DNA from: Mesotoga sp. UBA6090
Lineage (GTDB): Bacteria > Thermotogota > Thermotogae > Petrotogales > Kosmotogaceae
DNA length: 44,037 bases
Assembly: GCF_002435945.1 (NCBI RefSeq)
Contig: NZ_DIXC01000021.1
Span: 1 to 44,037, forward strand
Direction of reading: 5' to 3'
This document shows, piece after piece, positions 33,556 through 42,539 of the stretch; position 1 is the first letter of the stretch, and the number at the start of each line of letters is the position of its first letter. A program made the position numbers and the translations under genes. The notes beneath the pieces were generated by a model that did not search any database, was not told where the DNA came from, and saw only the letters and a program-made list of their open reading frames with translations.

Positions 33556-33994
33556 CAACTTCTCTCTCTCTCAAATACTCTTCGACCTCGTCCTTATCAA
33601 GTTTCCGGATCTGCCCTTCAACCACCGGCCTGAATTCCTCTGTTTCGTGAAGCGCTTCTCCCAGAGGGCATCTCTTCTCAGGGTTCTCCATCAGGTAGTT
33701 CATCAGCCCGTCTTTGTCCTTGAAAATCTTGTAGAAGACCTTCGCTCCATCTGTGAGTTCGTAGATGCCGCAAGGTCCATTGAATAGCGCTTCGGCTGCC
33801 CGGAGGTAAAGCATTGCGTCATTGAAAGAACTGAGGGAGGATCCGGGACCGTGTCTTTCCCGTTCATCGTCCTCCATGCAAATCGCCCTGCCACAAGTGG
33901 AGCAGATATATTGAACATGGTTCGTCAGGCAATCTTCGGGGTTCTTTAGCGGCGTCGCCCTGTTATCACTAGAGTAGCATTCGGGACATTTCAA
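33548..33994 (-). CDS. Zinc-ribbon protein of unknown function
   Basis: A 148-residue cytoplasmic protein. TTG 33994 is preferred, because GGAGGTGA is spaced five bases before it and an earlier TTG at 34009 overlaps that site. The N-terminus has MKCPECYSSDNR and, 25 residues on, ICSTCGRAICMED: two CxxC pairs of a zinc ribbon. A helical middle (LYLRAAEALF) and an acidic tail follow, with ENPEKRCPLGEAL. I know no named family. It is the first gene of the operon with the M48 protease, so it may modulate it or bind nucleic acid (guess). Confidence 0.75.
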   Translation of the reverse strand: MKCPECYSSDNRATPLKNPEDCLTNHVQYICSTCGRAICMEDDERERHGPGSSLSSFNDAMLYLRAAEALFNGPCGIYELTDGAKVFYKIFKDKDGLMNYLMENPEKRCPLGEALHETEEFRPVVEGQIRKLDKDEVEEYLREREVDD

Positions 33995-34170
33995 CTCACT
34001 CACCTCCAATATACTATTTTACGACATTGTGGCGATCTCTGTAACCCTCTGTTCCGGTGAATCTGTAACTAAATTTCCATTGACTCGTCCATCCGGTCAG
34101 ATTTTAGAAACCGTAGTACAAGTAGCCCTTATATGCCGGTGATGTTATTATTGTCTCTGGAGGCGATCAA

Positions 34171-35493
34171 GTGGTAGACATCTTTGCCGGGTGGTTTTCA
34201 GCACTGGGAATTAATGAGACTTTCGACATAGTTCTGGCCAACATCGCGGTCGGGATAATCATGTTTGCGGTGGCCTTTCTCTCCAAGCTCATCTTCGAGA
34301 AGGTTCTAATAAAGCCTATAGAGCTTATAGTGAGGAGGTCTGCATTCAAGTGGGACGATCTTCTTGTCAAGCACAAACTGCTCAACAAGATTGCCCTTAT
34401 GATACCTGCCATAGTAATCGCTCTATTCGCTCCTGCATTCCCCTCGATAAGTGACGTGATCTACCGGCTGGTTACAACGTATCTGATATTCATTGCGGCT
34501 GTCGTCATTGACGCCTTCCTCGACGTCTTCACAAGCGCCTACCAGTCTCTCGAAACCTCCAGAGATACGCCGATAAAGAGCTATATGACCGTGGTGAAAC
34601 TAATGGTGTATATCATAGCCGGTGTCATTGCGGTATCCGTACTGACCGGAATCTCTCCATGGGGTATTCTGAGTGGGATCGGAGCAATGACGGCCGTTCT
34701 TCTGGTAGTGTTCAGAGATTCGCTGCTGGGACTGGTCGCCAGCATCCAGATTTCTAAGAACAACCTTGTGAGCATCGGGGACTGGATAGAGGTTCCGAGA
34801 TACCAGGCCGATGGCGATGTGATCGACATTACCCTTACGACGATAAGAATTCAGAACTGGGACAAGACGATAACTACAGTCCCTTCTTACGCTATAATTT
34901 CCGAATCTTTCAAGAACTGGAAGGGGATGTTTCAGGCCGGCGGAAGGCGAATCAAGAGATCCGTCTTCATTGACACCTCTTCCGTCCGCTTTCTAGATGA
35001 CGAACTTTATGATCGGCTGTACAAGATCCAGATTCTAAGACCTTATCTCGAAAGCAGAAAGAAAGAGATCGAGGAGTTCAACAGAAGGAACGAAGTAGAC
35101 GTAACCGAACCGGTAAACGGCAGAAGGATGACGAACATCGGGACTTTCAGGGCATACCTGACCGCTTACCTCAGGAATCATCCCGGGACGAACAAAGACC
35201 TTATCATGATGGTCAGACAGTTGCAACCGACCGATACCGGCCTCCCTCTGGAGATATACGCCTTTAGCAGGGACACATCATGGGTTAACTACGAATCTCT
35301 GCAGTCCGACATTTTTGATCACATCTTTGCCACATTGCCCCACTTCGACTTGAGGATATTCCAGAATCCTTCGGGAAACGACCTGAGGGCGATGGGAGAT
35401 CTTCTTGTTGGCAAGAGGCAAGGGCATGAACAGGATAACTCGGAGGAGCTCTCTACGGAAAGCCGACAGCTGAACGCCGAACAGGATACCTGA
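34171..35493 (+). CDS. ybdG: YbdG-type mechanosensitive channel of the MscS family
   Basis: A 440-residue inner-membrane channel. Start GTG 34171 with GGAGG at 34159-34163. Five hydrophobic helices, then the MscS core FRDSLLGLVASIQISKNNLVSIGDWIEVP and the YbdG-specific run ADGDVIDITLTTIRIQNWDKTITTVPSYAIISESFKNWKGM, GGRRIKRSVFID. Length is close to E. coli YbdG (415). Such miniconductance channels open under membrane tension and release solutes on osmotic downshock. It stands alone on this strand. The OsmF-type transporter beside it, transcribed toward it, fits an osmotic-response neighbourhood. Confidence 0.92.
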   Translation: MVDIFAGWFSALGINETFDIVLANIAVGIIMFAVAFLSKLIFEKVLIKPIELIVRRSAFKWDDLLVKHKLLNKIALMIPAIVIALFAPAFPSISDVIYRLVTTYLIFIAAVVIDAFLDVFTSAYQSLETSRDTPIKSYMTVVKLMVYIIAGVIAVSVLTGISPWGILSGIGAMTAVLLVVFRDSLLGLVASIQISKNNLVSIGDWIEVPRYQADGDVIDITLTTIRIQNWDKTITTVPSYAIISESFKNWKGMFQAGGRRIKRSVFIDTSSVRFLDDELYDRLYKIQILRPYLESRKKEIEEFNRRNEVDVTEPVNGRRMTNIGTFRAYLTAYLRNHPGTNKDLIMMVRQLQPTDTGLPLEIYAFSRDTSWVNYESLQSDIFDHIFATLPHFDLRIFQNPSGNDLRAMGDLLVGKRQGHEQDNSEELSTESRQLNAEQDT

Positions 35494-35508
35494 TTCAAAA
35501 AGCAAACC

Positions 35509-36252
35509 CTACGCCGTAGAAATCGTTTTCTCTATATTTCCGAGTAACGCATCGGCCGAAAATGCAAGAAGTGCCGCCGGAATGGCTCCTTCAAGAACAA
35601 AGGCGGGGTTCTCCGCGACAAGCCCCGCAATGATAGGCGACCCGAGGCCACCGGCCCCAATGGTTGCCCCCACAGTCGCCGTCCCGATATTGATAACAAC
35701 AGATATCCGAATTCCCGACATAATAACCTTTAGCGCGAGAGGAAGCTCGATCTTGAAGAGAACCTGCCAGGAAGACATCCCCATTCCGTATGCAGCTTCA
35801 CGCACTTCGGAGGGGATATTCTCGATGCCGGTTATCGTGTTCCTTAAGATAGGTAGAAGTCCATACAGGAGCAGAGCCGCAACCGTAGGCTTGAACCCGA
35901 ATCCGAGAAGAGGAACCGCAAGGGCGAGCACCGCAACGGGAGGGAAGGTCTGTCCGAGAGAGCTAAGATTGGAAACGAGAGGCAAGTACTGCCTACCCAT
36001 CGGACGTGTTACCAGCACTCCTACCGAGATGCCGATAATCGTGGCAAGTCCGCTTGAGACGATGACCATCCAGAGATGTTCGGCCACTAGCTCCAACAAA
36101 GTCCTTCTTGGATGAAGAACCTGCTTCTCTCCGGGAAAGAGCCATCTTAGAAAGCTCTCCCAGAGAGCCATGTTGGATATGATCAGAATGAACGCCAGAA
36201 GAAATATCCCAAGAACTATCCAGGAAATGACTCTACTCTTCTTCTCTGTCAC
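35509..36252 (-). CDS. yehW: OsmF-system ABC permease (YehW type)
   Basis: A 247-residue permease with about six helices. The cytoplasmic loop REAAYGMGMSSWQVLFKIELPLALKVIMSGIRISVVINIGTATVGATIGAGGLGSPI is the signature of glycine-betaine/choline-type (OpuC, Yeh) permeases. GTG 36252 overlaps the ATPase gene by 20 nt. Its size matches E. coli YehW (243). The operon order binding protein, long permease, ATPase, short permease matches yehZYXW. Confidence 0.9.
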   Translation of the reverse strand: MTEKKSRVISWIVLGIFLLAFILIISNMALWESFLRWLFPGEKQVLHPRRTLLELVAEHLWMVIVSSGLATIIGISVGVLVTRPMGRQYLPLVSNLSSLGQTFPPVAVLALAVPLLGFGFKPTVAALLLYGLLPILRNTITGIENIPSEVREAAYGMGMSSWQVLFKIELPLALKVIMSGIRISVVINIGTATVGATIGAGGLGSPIIAGLVAENPAFVLEGAIPAALLAFSADALLGNIEKTISTA

Positions 36253-37330
36253 TCTTGGTCAACTCCTGAATTCTGGATAAACTTATCTGGCCAAGAAAAC
36301 GGCCAGATCTCTCAACGACCGGCAGAGCCATAGTTCCGCTTTCAAGCATTCTAGAAAGCGCCTCTTTTACTGAGCTGTCGGGGCTCAAAATCTCTTCCTC
36401 CAGCATCTCAGTCAGAGCTTCTCTGAGAGGAAGCTCCCTGCTGGAATGAGAAACATCTACCCATCCGATGAGTTTCTTCTTCTCGTCCAGTGCCCAGACG
36501 AATTCCTCTTTTGTGACACCCAGCTGCTCCCAGCCGCCGTTAACGTCTATCGTTTCGCTTTTCTCTATATACTCAAGAACGGGAATTCTCGAGAGCCTCT
36601 TCAGAGCCCTGTCGGAGCCCATAAAATCATGCACGAACTTCTCTACCGGCCTTGCGAGAATCTCTTCGGGAGTATCGAACTGTAGAATCCTTCCCCCTTT
36701 CATAACGGCTATTTTATCTGCCAGTCTTATCGCCTCGTCTATATCGTGAGTCACGAAGACGATCGTCTTGTGAAGTTCCTCCTGAATTCTGGCAAACTCG
36801 TCCTGGAGCCTCACCCTAGTTAATGGATCCACCGCTCCGAAGGGCTCATCCATCAGTATTATCGGGGGATCTGCGGCAAGAGCCCTCGCAACCCCTACCC
36901 TCTGGGCCTCGCCGCCTGAGAGTTCCTTTGGGAGTTTCTTTGCATAAGATTTCGGCTCAAGCCCTACAAGCTCAAGCAGTTCAGCGATTCTTCTATCTAT
37001 CTTCGATCTCTCCCACTTCAGCAGTTTCGGCACGGTCGCGATGTTGTCCTTCACGGACATATGCGGAAACAGCCCCACGTTCTGGATAACGTAACCTATT
37101 CCTCTCCTGAGCTGCCTAATATCCATCTCAGTTACATCGCTTCCGTCTATCAGAATCCTTCCGGCAGTCGGTCTGATTATACGGTTTATCATCTTGAGAG
37201 TCGTTGTCTTCCCGCATCCAGACGGCCCGATGAGAACTGTAAGTTCTCTCGAAGGAATCTCGAACGTGATATCTTTTACAGCTACGGTCTCTTCATCGTA
37301 TTCTTTTGTAACTTTCTCGAATCTAATCAT
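36233..37330 (-). CDS. yehX: OsmF-system ABC ATPase (YehX type) with CBS domains
   Basis: A 365-residue ATPase. ATG 37330 follows GGAGGGAG; a longer reading from 37348 has no site. Walker A GPSGCGKTT (near residue 35), signature LSGGEAQRVGVARALA, Walker B IILMDEPFGAVD, then a C-terminal pair of CBS-like segments (residues about 240-360; EFVWALDEKKKLIGWVDV, SGTMALPVVERSGRFLGQI). CBS domains in OpuA/OpuC ATPases sense ionic strength or nucleotides. E. coli YehX is shorter (308), so the CBS pair is fuller here. Overlaps both neighbours. Confidence 0.92.
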   Translation of the reverse strand: MIRFEKVTKEYDEETVAVKDITFEIPSRELTVLIGPSGCGKTTTLKMINRIIRPTAGRILIDGSDVTEMDIRQLRRGIGYVIQNVGLFPHMSVKDNIATVPKLLKWERSKIDRRIAELLELVGLEPKSYAKKLPKELSGGEAQRVGVARALAADPPIILMDEPFGAVDPLTRVRLQDEFARIQEELHKTIVFVTHDIDEAIRLADKIAVMKGGRILQFDTPEEILARPVEKFVHDFMGSDRALKRLSRIPVLEYIEKSETIDVNGGWEQLGVTKEEFVWALDEKKKLIGWVDVSHSSRELPLREALTEMLEEEILSPDSSVKEALSRMLESGTMALPVVERSGRFLGQISLSRIQELTKSDREEE

Positions 37331-38498
37331 CGGCTCCCTCCGAAACAAGCCCTCTGGGCGTCAGAATAGCTATCAGCAACTGCATAAGAGAATCGACTAT
37401 CAGCGCGAGAGCCACGATAGGCAACGCCCCTAGCAGTACTAGATCCATTGCTGCCTGACCAAGCCCTTGAAAGACGAAAACACCAAGGCCCCCTGCTCCA
37501 ATGAGAGCGGCCATCGTAGTATTGCCCACCGCCTGAACGGCCGCCGTTCTCACGCCAGCAAGGACAACCGGCAGCGAAATCGGAATCTCGACCTTTCCGA
37601 GAACCTGAATTCTGCTCATTCCCATCGCCCTGGCAGCCTCCACGGTATCTGTGGGAATAACCTTCAGGCTTGAATAGGTGTTTCTGACTATGGGGAGAAG
37701 CGAATACAGGACAAGAGCTATCATGGCCGGAGCCCAACCCACACCAGTTATTCCCATCTCTCTCAGAAATGGCAGACTGTGTGAAAGGTAGGATAGCGGA
37801 GCTATTAGCAAGCCGAACAGAGCTATACTTGGGATCGTCTGTATAAAGTTCACGACAGCAAACACGGGTCTTTCGATCTTTGGAGACCTGTTGGCAACAA
37901 CCCCGAGCGGCACTCCGATGAGCACTCCAGCGAGAACTGCTCCCCCTGCAATTACGAGATGCCTGATAGTCTCTTCAAGAAATCTGTTGCTCCTGTTTGC
38001 GTACTCCTTCATGATCGCGAGCTCCTCGAGATGGCCGGAGCCAAGCACCATGAGAAACGAGGCAATAGGAATCAATACAAGAAGCGCGGAGAGAACCTTT
38101 TTATCTTTAAGCCTTCTTCTGGCGGCGAAGACAACTACATAGCCTGCCAAAAGAAGAACCCACAAACCGGTAGAAGGGGAGACCCTTGCAAAGGGGCCTA
38201 CATCTGAAGCTATAGAGGCGGCATGTCTTCCGGCCAGAAAAAAGCCTAAGACGGGGGCAATCCCTCCCAAAAGGCCCATGAAGAAGCTGAATCCTGCGTA
38301 GGACAGAAACAGGACAGCAAATGAGGCCACTACCAGAAGAGAGAGGCCCGCACTCGAAAAGCTGCCTAAAGCTACAGGTAAAGCCTCCGAGATTCTTGTC
38401 TCCTTAACTGAAAGGAATCCAGGAATCACGAGAGACAACAACATGATGGCCATTCCTAGAATGGCCATCATATCTCTTCGTCTGGAAATCAGCGTCAT
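37323..38498 (-). CDS. yehY: OsmF-system ABC permease with long N-terminal membrane region (YehY type)
   Basis: A 391-residue permease. ATG 38498 is taken; TTG 38510 is possible. The first about 165 residues form extra helices not found in ordinary OpuC permeases, as in E. coli YehY (385). The C-terminal core has the EETIRHLVIAGGAVLAGVLIGVPLG start and the cytoplasmic EAARAMGMSRIQVLGKVEIPISLPVVLAGVRTAAVQAVGNTTMAALIGAGGLG signature. Its stop overlaps the ATPase start by 8 nt. With YehW it forms a heterodimeric channel. Confidence 0.9.
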   Translation of the reverse strand: MTLISRRRDMMAILGMAIMLLSLVIPGFLSVKETRISEALPVALGSFSSAGLSLLVVASFAVLFLSYAGFSFFMGLLGGIAPVLGFFLAGRHAASIASDVGPFARVSPSTGLWVLLLAGYVVVFAARRRLKDKKVLSALLVLIPIASFLMVLGSGHLEELAIMKEYANRSNRFLEETIRHLVIAGGAVLAGVLIGVPLGVVANRSPKIERPVFAVVNFIQTIPSIALFGLLIAPLSYLSHSLPFLREMGITGVGWAPAMIALVLYSLLPIVRNTYSSLKVIPTDTVEAARAMGMSRIQVLGKVEIPISLPVVLAGVRTAAVQAVGNTTMAALIGAGGLGVFVFQGLGQAAMDLVLLGALPIVALALIVDSLMQLLIAILTPRGLVSEGADD

Positions 38499-38502
38499 AA
38501 CT

Positions 38503-39408
38503 CTAGTCAATCAGAGATTTCGATATAAGAAACTGTTCGGCGACATCCCCAGCATCTAAACCTTCTATCGCTATCGAAGCATTTAGCATCTGTAGCGTCT
38601 CGAGATCTAGAGCCTCGAAAACTGGTCTTAGGAGCTCCTCGATTTCCGGATAGGCTTCATGTATCTCCTTTCTGACGATCGGAGCGGGTTCATAAACGGG
38701 CTGTACGCCTTTGGTGTCTTCAAGAACAACCAGTCTGAGAGCCGAGAGTGCGCCGTCCGTACCGTATGCCATAGCGAGATTGACCCCGTCTATGTTCTGT
38801 GCGGCGGCTCTGATCGTCTGAGCGGTGTTTCCGCCGGAGAAGGCAAGAAGCTGATCGTTTGAAAGCTCAAAACCATATGCCTCCTGGAAGGCGGGCATCG
38901 CGTCGGGCCTCGTCAGGAACTCTTCGGAAGCGGCCAGCTTAATGAAGCCGCCGCGATTCAGGTAAGACGCAAGGTCTTCGAGGGTCTTTATTCCCTCACT
39001 GTCGGAAAGATCCTTTCTGATCGCCAGAGCCCAGGTATTGTTCGCAGGAGCGGGAGTAAGCCAGACGAGACCGTTCCTTTCCAGATCCAGGGCCTTCACT
39101 GTCTCATATCCCGACTTCGCGTTCTTCCATACCGTGGGATCTGTGTTATCAAAGAAGAAGCCTCCGTTTCCGGTGTACTCGGGGTAGATATCGATCTCAC
39201 CGGCGATGATCGCCTTTCTGATGACACTTGTCGTACCGAATTCTGTCTTGTCATTTACCTCGAAACCGTTCTTTTCCAGAACGATGACAATCATCTGACC
39301 GAGCAGCGCTCCTTCAGTATCTATCTTCGACGCCACCGTAATCGGCCCCTTCAGTGCTAAACCAACTGCAGTTATCAATAATAGCGCTATTAGCATAATT
39401 CTCTTCAT
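38503..39408 (-). CDS. osmF: OsmF/YehZ-type substrate-binding protein
   Basis: A 301-residue exported binding protein. ATG 39408 follows GGAGGTTG; the upstream TTG lies on that site. Signal peptide MKRIMLIALLLITAVGLALKG. The blocks ASKIDTEGALLG, GEIDIYPEYTGNG, LTPAPANNTWALAIR, AMAYGTDGALSALRL and LNASIAIEGLDA match E. coli OsmF almost word for word from memory. OsmF systems are linked to low-affinity betaine-like or glutathione-related ligands in the literature; the ligand here is not proved. A -10-like TATAAT lies upstream at 39447-39442. Confidence 0.92.
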   Translation of the reverse strand: MKRIMLIALLLITAVGLALKGPITVASKIDTEGALLGQMIVIVLEKNGFEVNDKTEFGTTSVIRKAIIAGEIDIYPEYTGNGGFFFDNTDPTVWKNAKSGYETVKALDLERNGLVWLTPAPANNTWALAIRKDLSDSEGIKTLEDLASYLNRGGFIKLAASEEFLTRPDAMPAFQEAYGFELSNDQLLAFSGGNTAQTIRAAAQNIDGVNLAMAYGTDGALSALRLVVLEDTKGVQPVYEPAPIVRKEIHEAYPEIEELLRPVFEALDLETLQMLNASIAIEGLDAGDVAEQFLISKSLID

Positions 39409-39441
39409 AATAAACAACCTCCATTGTTTGCATTGCCGATA

Positions 39442-39447
39442 ATTATA
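39442..39447 (-). promoter_or_regulatory. Candidate -10 box of the osmF-type operon
   Basis: TATAAT on the minus strand, 33 nt upstream of the osmF start. No good -35 stands 17 nt upstream. The spacing suits a transcript start about 25 nt before the start codon. Confidence 0.4.
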
Positions 39448-39608
39448 CTCAATTTAATTGTACACTATCATCGAAAATTTTCAATGCGTCGATGCCTCTG
39501 TAGATTCGTCTGAATTTGGTAGCGAGCTAAGGCGCATTCGCGAAATCTGCTGTCCACTCATTGTCGAAAAGCTCAAGAAAGAGTCCAGGCGAGTATTCAC
39601 ATAGCCGC

Positions 39609-41006
39609 TCAGCTATCCAGCGTCATGAAAAGATTGTTCAGTGATTCCACTAGCGTCGGGTGTGCGAAAACCCCTTCTCTCAGCGAAGTGTAAGGAAGAC
39701 CGCCCATCATTGCTATCTGAATTGCAGACATAATCTCGCCGCCCTCCACTCCCAGAATCGCGGCTCCAATTATCTGATCTGTTTTGGAATCGACAAGCGC
39801 CTTCATCATTCCCCTGGTCTCATCCGTTTCGATTGCCCGCGCCACCCTATCAAAAGGCAGCTTTGCCACGCGAAAGTCACGTCCCTGACTCGAAGCTTCT
39901 TTCTCGGAGAGGCCGATTCTCCCAAGCTGGGGATCTATGAATACGACATACGGTACAAACCTCTCTTCAATCGTCGAGTTTCCTCCGTTCAAGAGATTCT
40001 GCTTCAATATCCTGAAGTCGTCGTAGGAAATGTGCGTGAAGGCCGGTCCGCCTTTGACATCGCCTATCGCGTACACGCCCTTCGAAGTGGTCTCCAGTTT
40101 ACTGTTAACCCTTATGAAGCCTCTCTCGTCGATCTCAATCCCGTTCTTTTCGAGATTCAAGTCAGGAGTGTTGGGCAACCTGCCGACTGCAAGCAAGAGG
40201 TGGCTCCCGGCCACCGTCATCTCCTTCTCAGAAGATTGCAGTGTAAGGCTGATTTTGTTACCTCCTACGCTGTCGACTTCAAGCGGTTCGGTATCTAAAA
40301 GGACCTCAATACCTTCGTCCCTCATGATTTCCAAAATCATACCGGCAATATCCTCGTCTTCACGAGAGAGCAGCTGCTTATCCCTCTGAATAATAGTGAC
40401 CTTGCTTCCAAAGCGCCTGAACATCTGCCCGAACTCCAGACCCACATAGCCGCCACCAACTATTATCAGGTGTTCTGGAAGCTCGTGCAGTTCCATTATC
40501 GACGTCGAGTCATGTGCTACCACATTATCCCGACCCTTTATCTCAGGCCTTGCCGGTCTCGTTCCGGTGTTTATCACAATAGTATCTGCTTCAAGGAACT
40601 CCGTCCTTCCGTTCAGAAGCGTGACTTCGAGCTGTCTTTCCCTGACGAAACGTGCGCTGCCCTCTATCAATGAAAGGTTTGGAGAATCGAGGATCCTTTT
40701 CTTGCTACCTTCTCTGAAGCTCTCGACAACCTGCTTTTTTCGTTGGACAACTCTTTCCAGATCAAGCGAGAACTCCCCGGCATGAACTCCGAAATCTCCT
40801 GCGCGCCTAACCAGATGCGCTATTCTTGCACTGGCTATCATGGTCTTTGTCGGGGTACATCCTTCGTTAATGCACGTACCTCCAACTGCCTTTCTCTCGA
40901 TAAGGGCTACCTTCCATCCTGCCTCTGCAAGCGATAGCGACAGAGGAGTGCCGCCCTGACCGGAACCAATTACTATTGCATCGAATTTTCTTCTGCCATC
41001 CTTCAT
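39609..41006 (-). CDS. Class I pyridine nucleotide-disulfide oxidoreductase (Lpd/MerA/RclA-like)
   Basis: A 465-residue flavoenzyme. The FAD motif is AIVIGSGQGGTPLSLSLAEAG, the redox-active pair is Cys-x4-Cys in GGTCINEGCTPTK, the NAD(P) motif is LIIVGGGYVGLEFGQMF, and the second FAD contact is KGVYAIGDVKGG. The C-terminal FAHPTLVESLNNLF holds the His-Glu dyad of the dimer interface. It lacks the N-terminal metal-binding domain and the C-terminal Cys pair of mercuric reductase, so an RclA-like or unclassified disulfide reductase is more likely. Start ATG 41006 has AGGATGG upstream; ATG 41057 would add 17 residues. No lipoamide-complex genes are nearby. Confidence 0.88.
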   Translation of the reverse strand: MKDGRRKFDAIVIGSGQGGTPLSLSLAEAGWKVALIERKAVGGTCINEGCTPTKTMIASARIAHLVRRAGDFGVHAGEFSLDLERVVQRKKQVVESFREGSKKRILDSPNLSLIEGSARFVRERQLEVTLLNGRTEFLEADTIVINTGTRPARPEIKGRDNVVAHDSTSIMELHELPEHLIIVGGGYVGLEFGQMFRRFGSKVTIIQRDKQLLSREDEDIAGMILEIMRDEGIEVLLDTEPLEVDSVGGNKISLTLQSSEKEMTVAGSHLLLAVGRLPNTPDLNLEKNGIEIDERGFIRVNSKLETTSKGVYAIGDVKGGPAFTHISYDDFRILKQNLLNGGNSTIEERFVPYVVFIDPQLGRIGLSEKEASSQGRDFRVAKLPFDRVARAIETDETRGMMKALVDSKTDQIIGAAILGVEGGEIMSAIQIAMMGGLPYTSLREGVFAHPTLVESLNNLFMTLDS

Positions 41007-41432
41007 TTCATCACCATCCTGATGTTCAATCATGGGCATCTCAAGCTTCTCGATCATTTGCCGAACTCTCTATGGAAATCAAAAAACGCGACTCTGCTTA
41101 TCTGCCTCTGTGAGATGAATGTGCGAAAGATCTAGAGGGGAGAGCAGTCCTGTTCTGCTTCCTTAACTGAAGCACCGAGCGGCCGACAATACGTCCAAAA
41201 ACAAAGACTGTGCCCGTTCTTATGAAGAAAAGGGAATACCCCGAGCACCTTTCAAGTATAGCATCGGGCAAATCGAAACAAATCCAAGAAAAAGTATGAA
41301 TCGGGTTGTTAACTCCCCGAAGCCAGCACCATGTTTCGCCTTTCTTTACAACCCCCGTCAGTGGTGGAGGATGTCTCCTCAGCCCACACCTAGTATAATT
41401 GTAAGATCCAACATAGGTCGGTGATGAACTAA
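41007..41432. other. Noncoding region between the flavoenzyme and RdhA-like genes
   Basis: No gene. TATAAT at 41394-41399 is a good -10 for the plus-strand gene starting at 41433. The palindrome GAGGA-TGTC-TCCTC at 41367-41380 falls where a -35 would be and may be an operator; no -35 hexamer is clear. No riboswitch pattern recognised. Confidence 0.45.
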
Positions 41433-42413
41433 ATGGCCAGATATGATGAGCGCGACACCATGTTTGCCCGGATGAACTACGAAGTCGACTCTCCGGAGTA
41501 CTGTGACTACTACTCCAGGCATCCCGAGTTGAAAGAGCTTGATGACGAACTGCGCGGCAAGCCGGATCTGTGCGACGCAAGAGCTCCGTCTTACGATCCG
41601 ATTGGAGCTTCGGAAGTTCGTTCGAATTTCTCCCTCATAGAAGAACTTAGGTCTCTATGCGAGGGCAAACCGTCAACCGACAAACTCCATGTTGAACCAT
41701 CGAGCATTAGGGATCTGATCAAACTAATAGCCCGCGATTCTGGGGCAGATCTCGTAGGTGTGGCGGAAATGAAACCGGAGTTCTATTACAGTTACAGGGG
41801 AAGGCATAGAGAGCACTACGGAGAGGAAATAAGCGAACTGCTTCCTTATGGAATCGTTTTCGCGGTTGAGATAAAGAGAGAAATGATCGATACAGCTCCG
41901 GCGATGACCGCAATGGTCGAGAGCTCCAGAACATATCTGAAGGCCGCCACGATAGGACTAGGCATTTCCTATTTTGTCCACAGCCTGGGATATTCTGCAA
42001 GGAATCATATGGATGGCAATTATCTCGCAATTCTCCCTCTTGTGGCGGCTGCCGCAGGACTTGGCGTTTTCGGGAGACACGGCCTTCTTATCTCTGACAG
42101 GTTCGGCCCAAGAATCAAGCTCGGACTTGTAACTACGGACTTGACTTTGAGATGCAGCCAAGCAATCAGTGTTGACCTTGAGAGATTCTGCGGCAATTGC
42201 GGGCTCTGCTCGAAAGAGTGCCCCACTTCCGCAATACCAGGCAATGGACGCGAGCTCGTCAACGGTAACAAAAGATGGAGAATCAACCACGAGCTCTGCT
42301 ACTCCTATTGGAGATCGAATGGTACCGATTGCGGTATCTGCATGAGGGTCTGCCCCTTTTCGAAAGGAATCGGCTTTTCCCAATTTACGAAATCACATGA
42401 CAAAACGCGTTGA
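41433..42413 (+). CDS. Cytoplasmic reductive-dehalogenase-like (RdhA-like) double 4Fe-4S protein
   Basis: A 326-residue protein without Tat signal. The N-terminal block DERDTMFARMNYEVDSPEYCDYYSRHPELKELDDELRG resembles RdhA N-termini. The middle (LGYSARNHMDGN, GLGVFGRHGLLISDRFGPRIKLGLVTTDLTL) is the cobalamin-contact region of RdhA proteins. Two cluster motifs follow: CGNCGLCSKECP (CxxCxxCxxxCP) and CYSYWRSNGTDCGICMRVCP (Cx10CxxCxxxCP). QueG is a more distant relative, but its N-terminus differs. No rdhB anchor gene is near, so respiratory use is unlikely; a soluble reductase of halogenated or other compounds, or another cobalamin-dependent role, is possible. ATG 41433 after AGGTCGGTGA. Confidence 0.82.
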   Translation: MARYDERDTMFARMNYEVDSPEYCDYYSRHPELKELDDELRGKPDLCDARAPSYDPIGASEVRSNFSLIEELRSLCEGKPSTDKLHVEPSSIRDLIKLIARDSGADLVGVAEMKPEFYYSYRGRHREHYGEEISELLPYGIVFAVEIKREMIDTAPAMTAMVESSRTYLKAATIGLGISYFVHSLGYSARNHMDGNYLAILPLVAAAAGLGVFGRHGLLISDRFGPRIKLGLVTTDLTLRCSQAISVDLERFCGNCGLCSKECPTSAIPGNGRELVNGNKRWRINHELCYSYWRSNGTDCGICMRVCPFSKGIGFSQFTKSHDKTR

Positions 42414-42539
42414 TTCTGAAATTCTCAGCTGCTTTATCCAGCGTTTTCAGGCCAGAGAGAAGCTTCGGCCATCATCGAATTTGGCTTTTCGAGGGATCTA
42501 TGTAACAATAAACATATAAGACTATTAGGAGGGATTACC

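Noticed and set aside
39609..41006. Mercuric reductase for the flavoenzyme
   Set aside because: No N-terminal heavy-metal domain, no C-terminal vicinal cysteines and no mer genes nearby.
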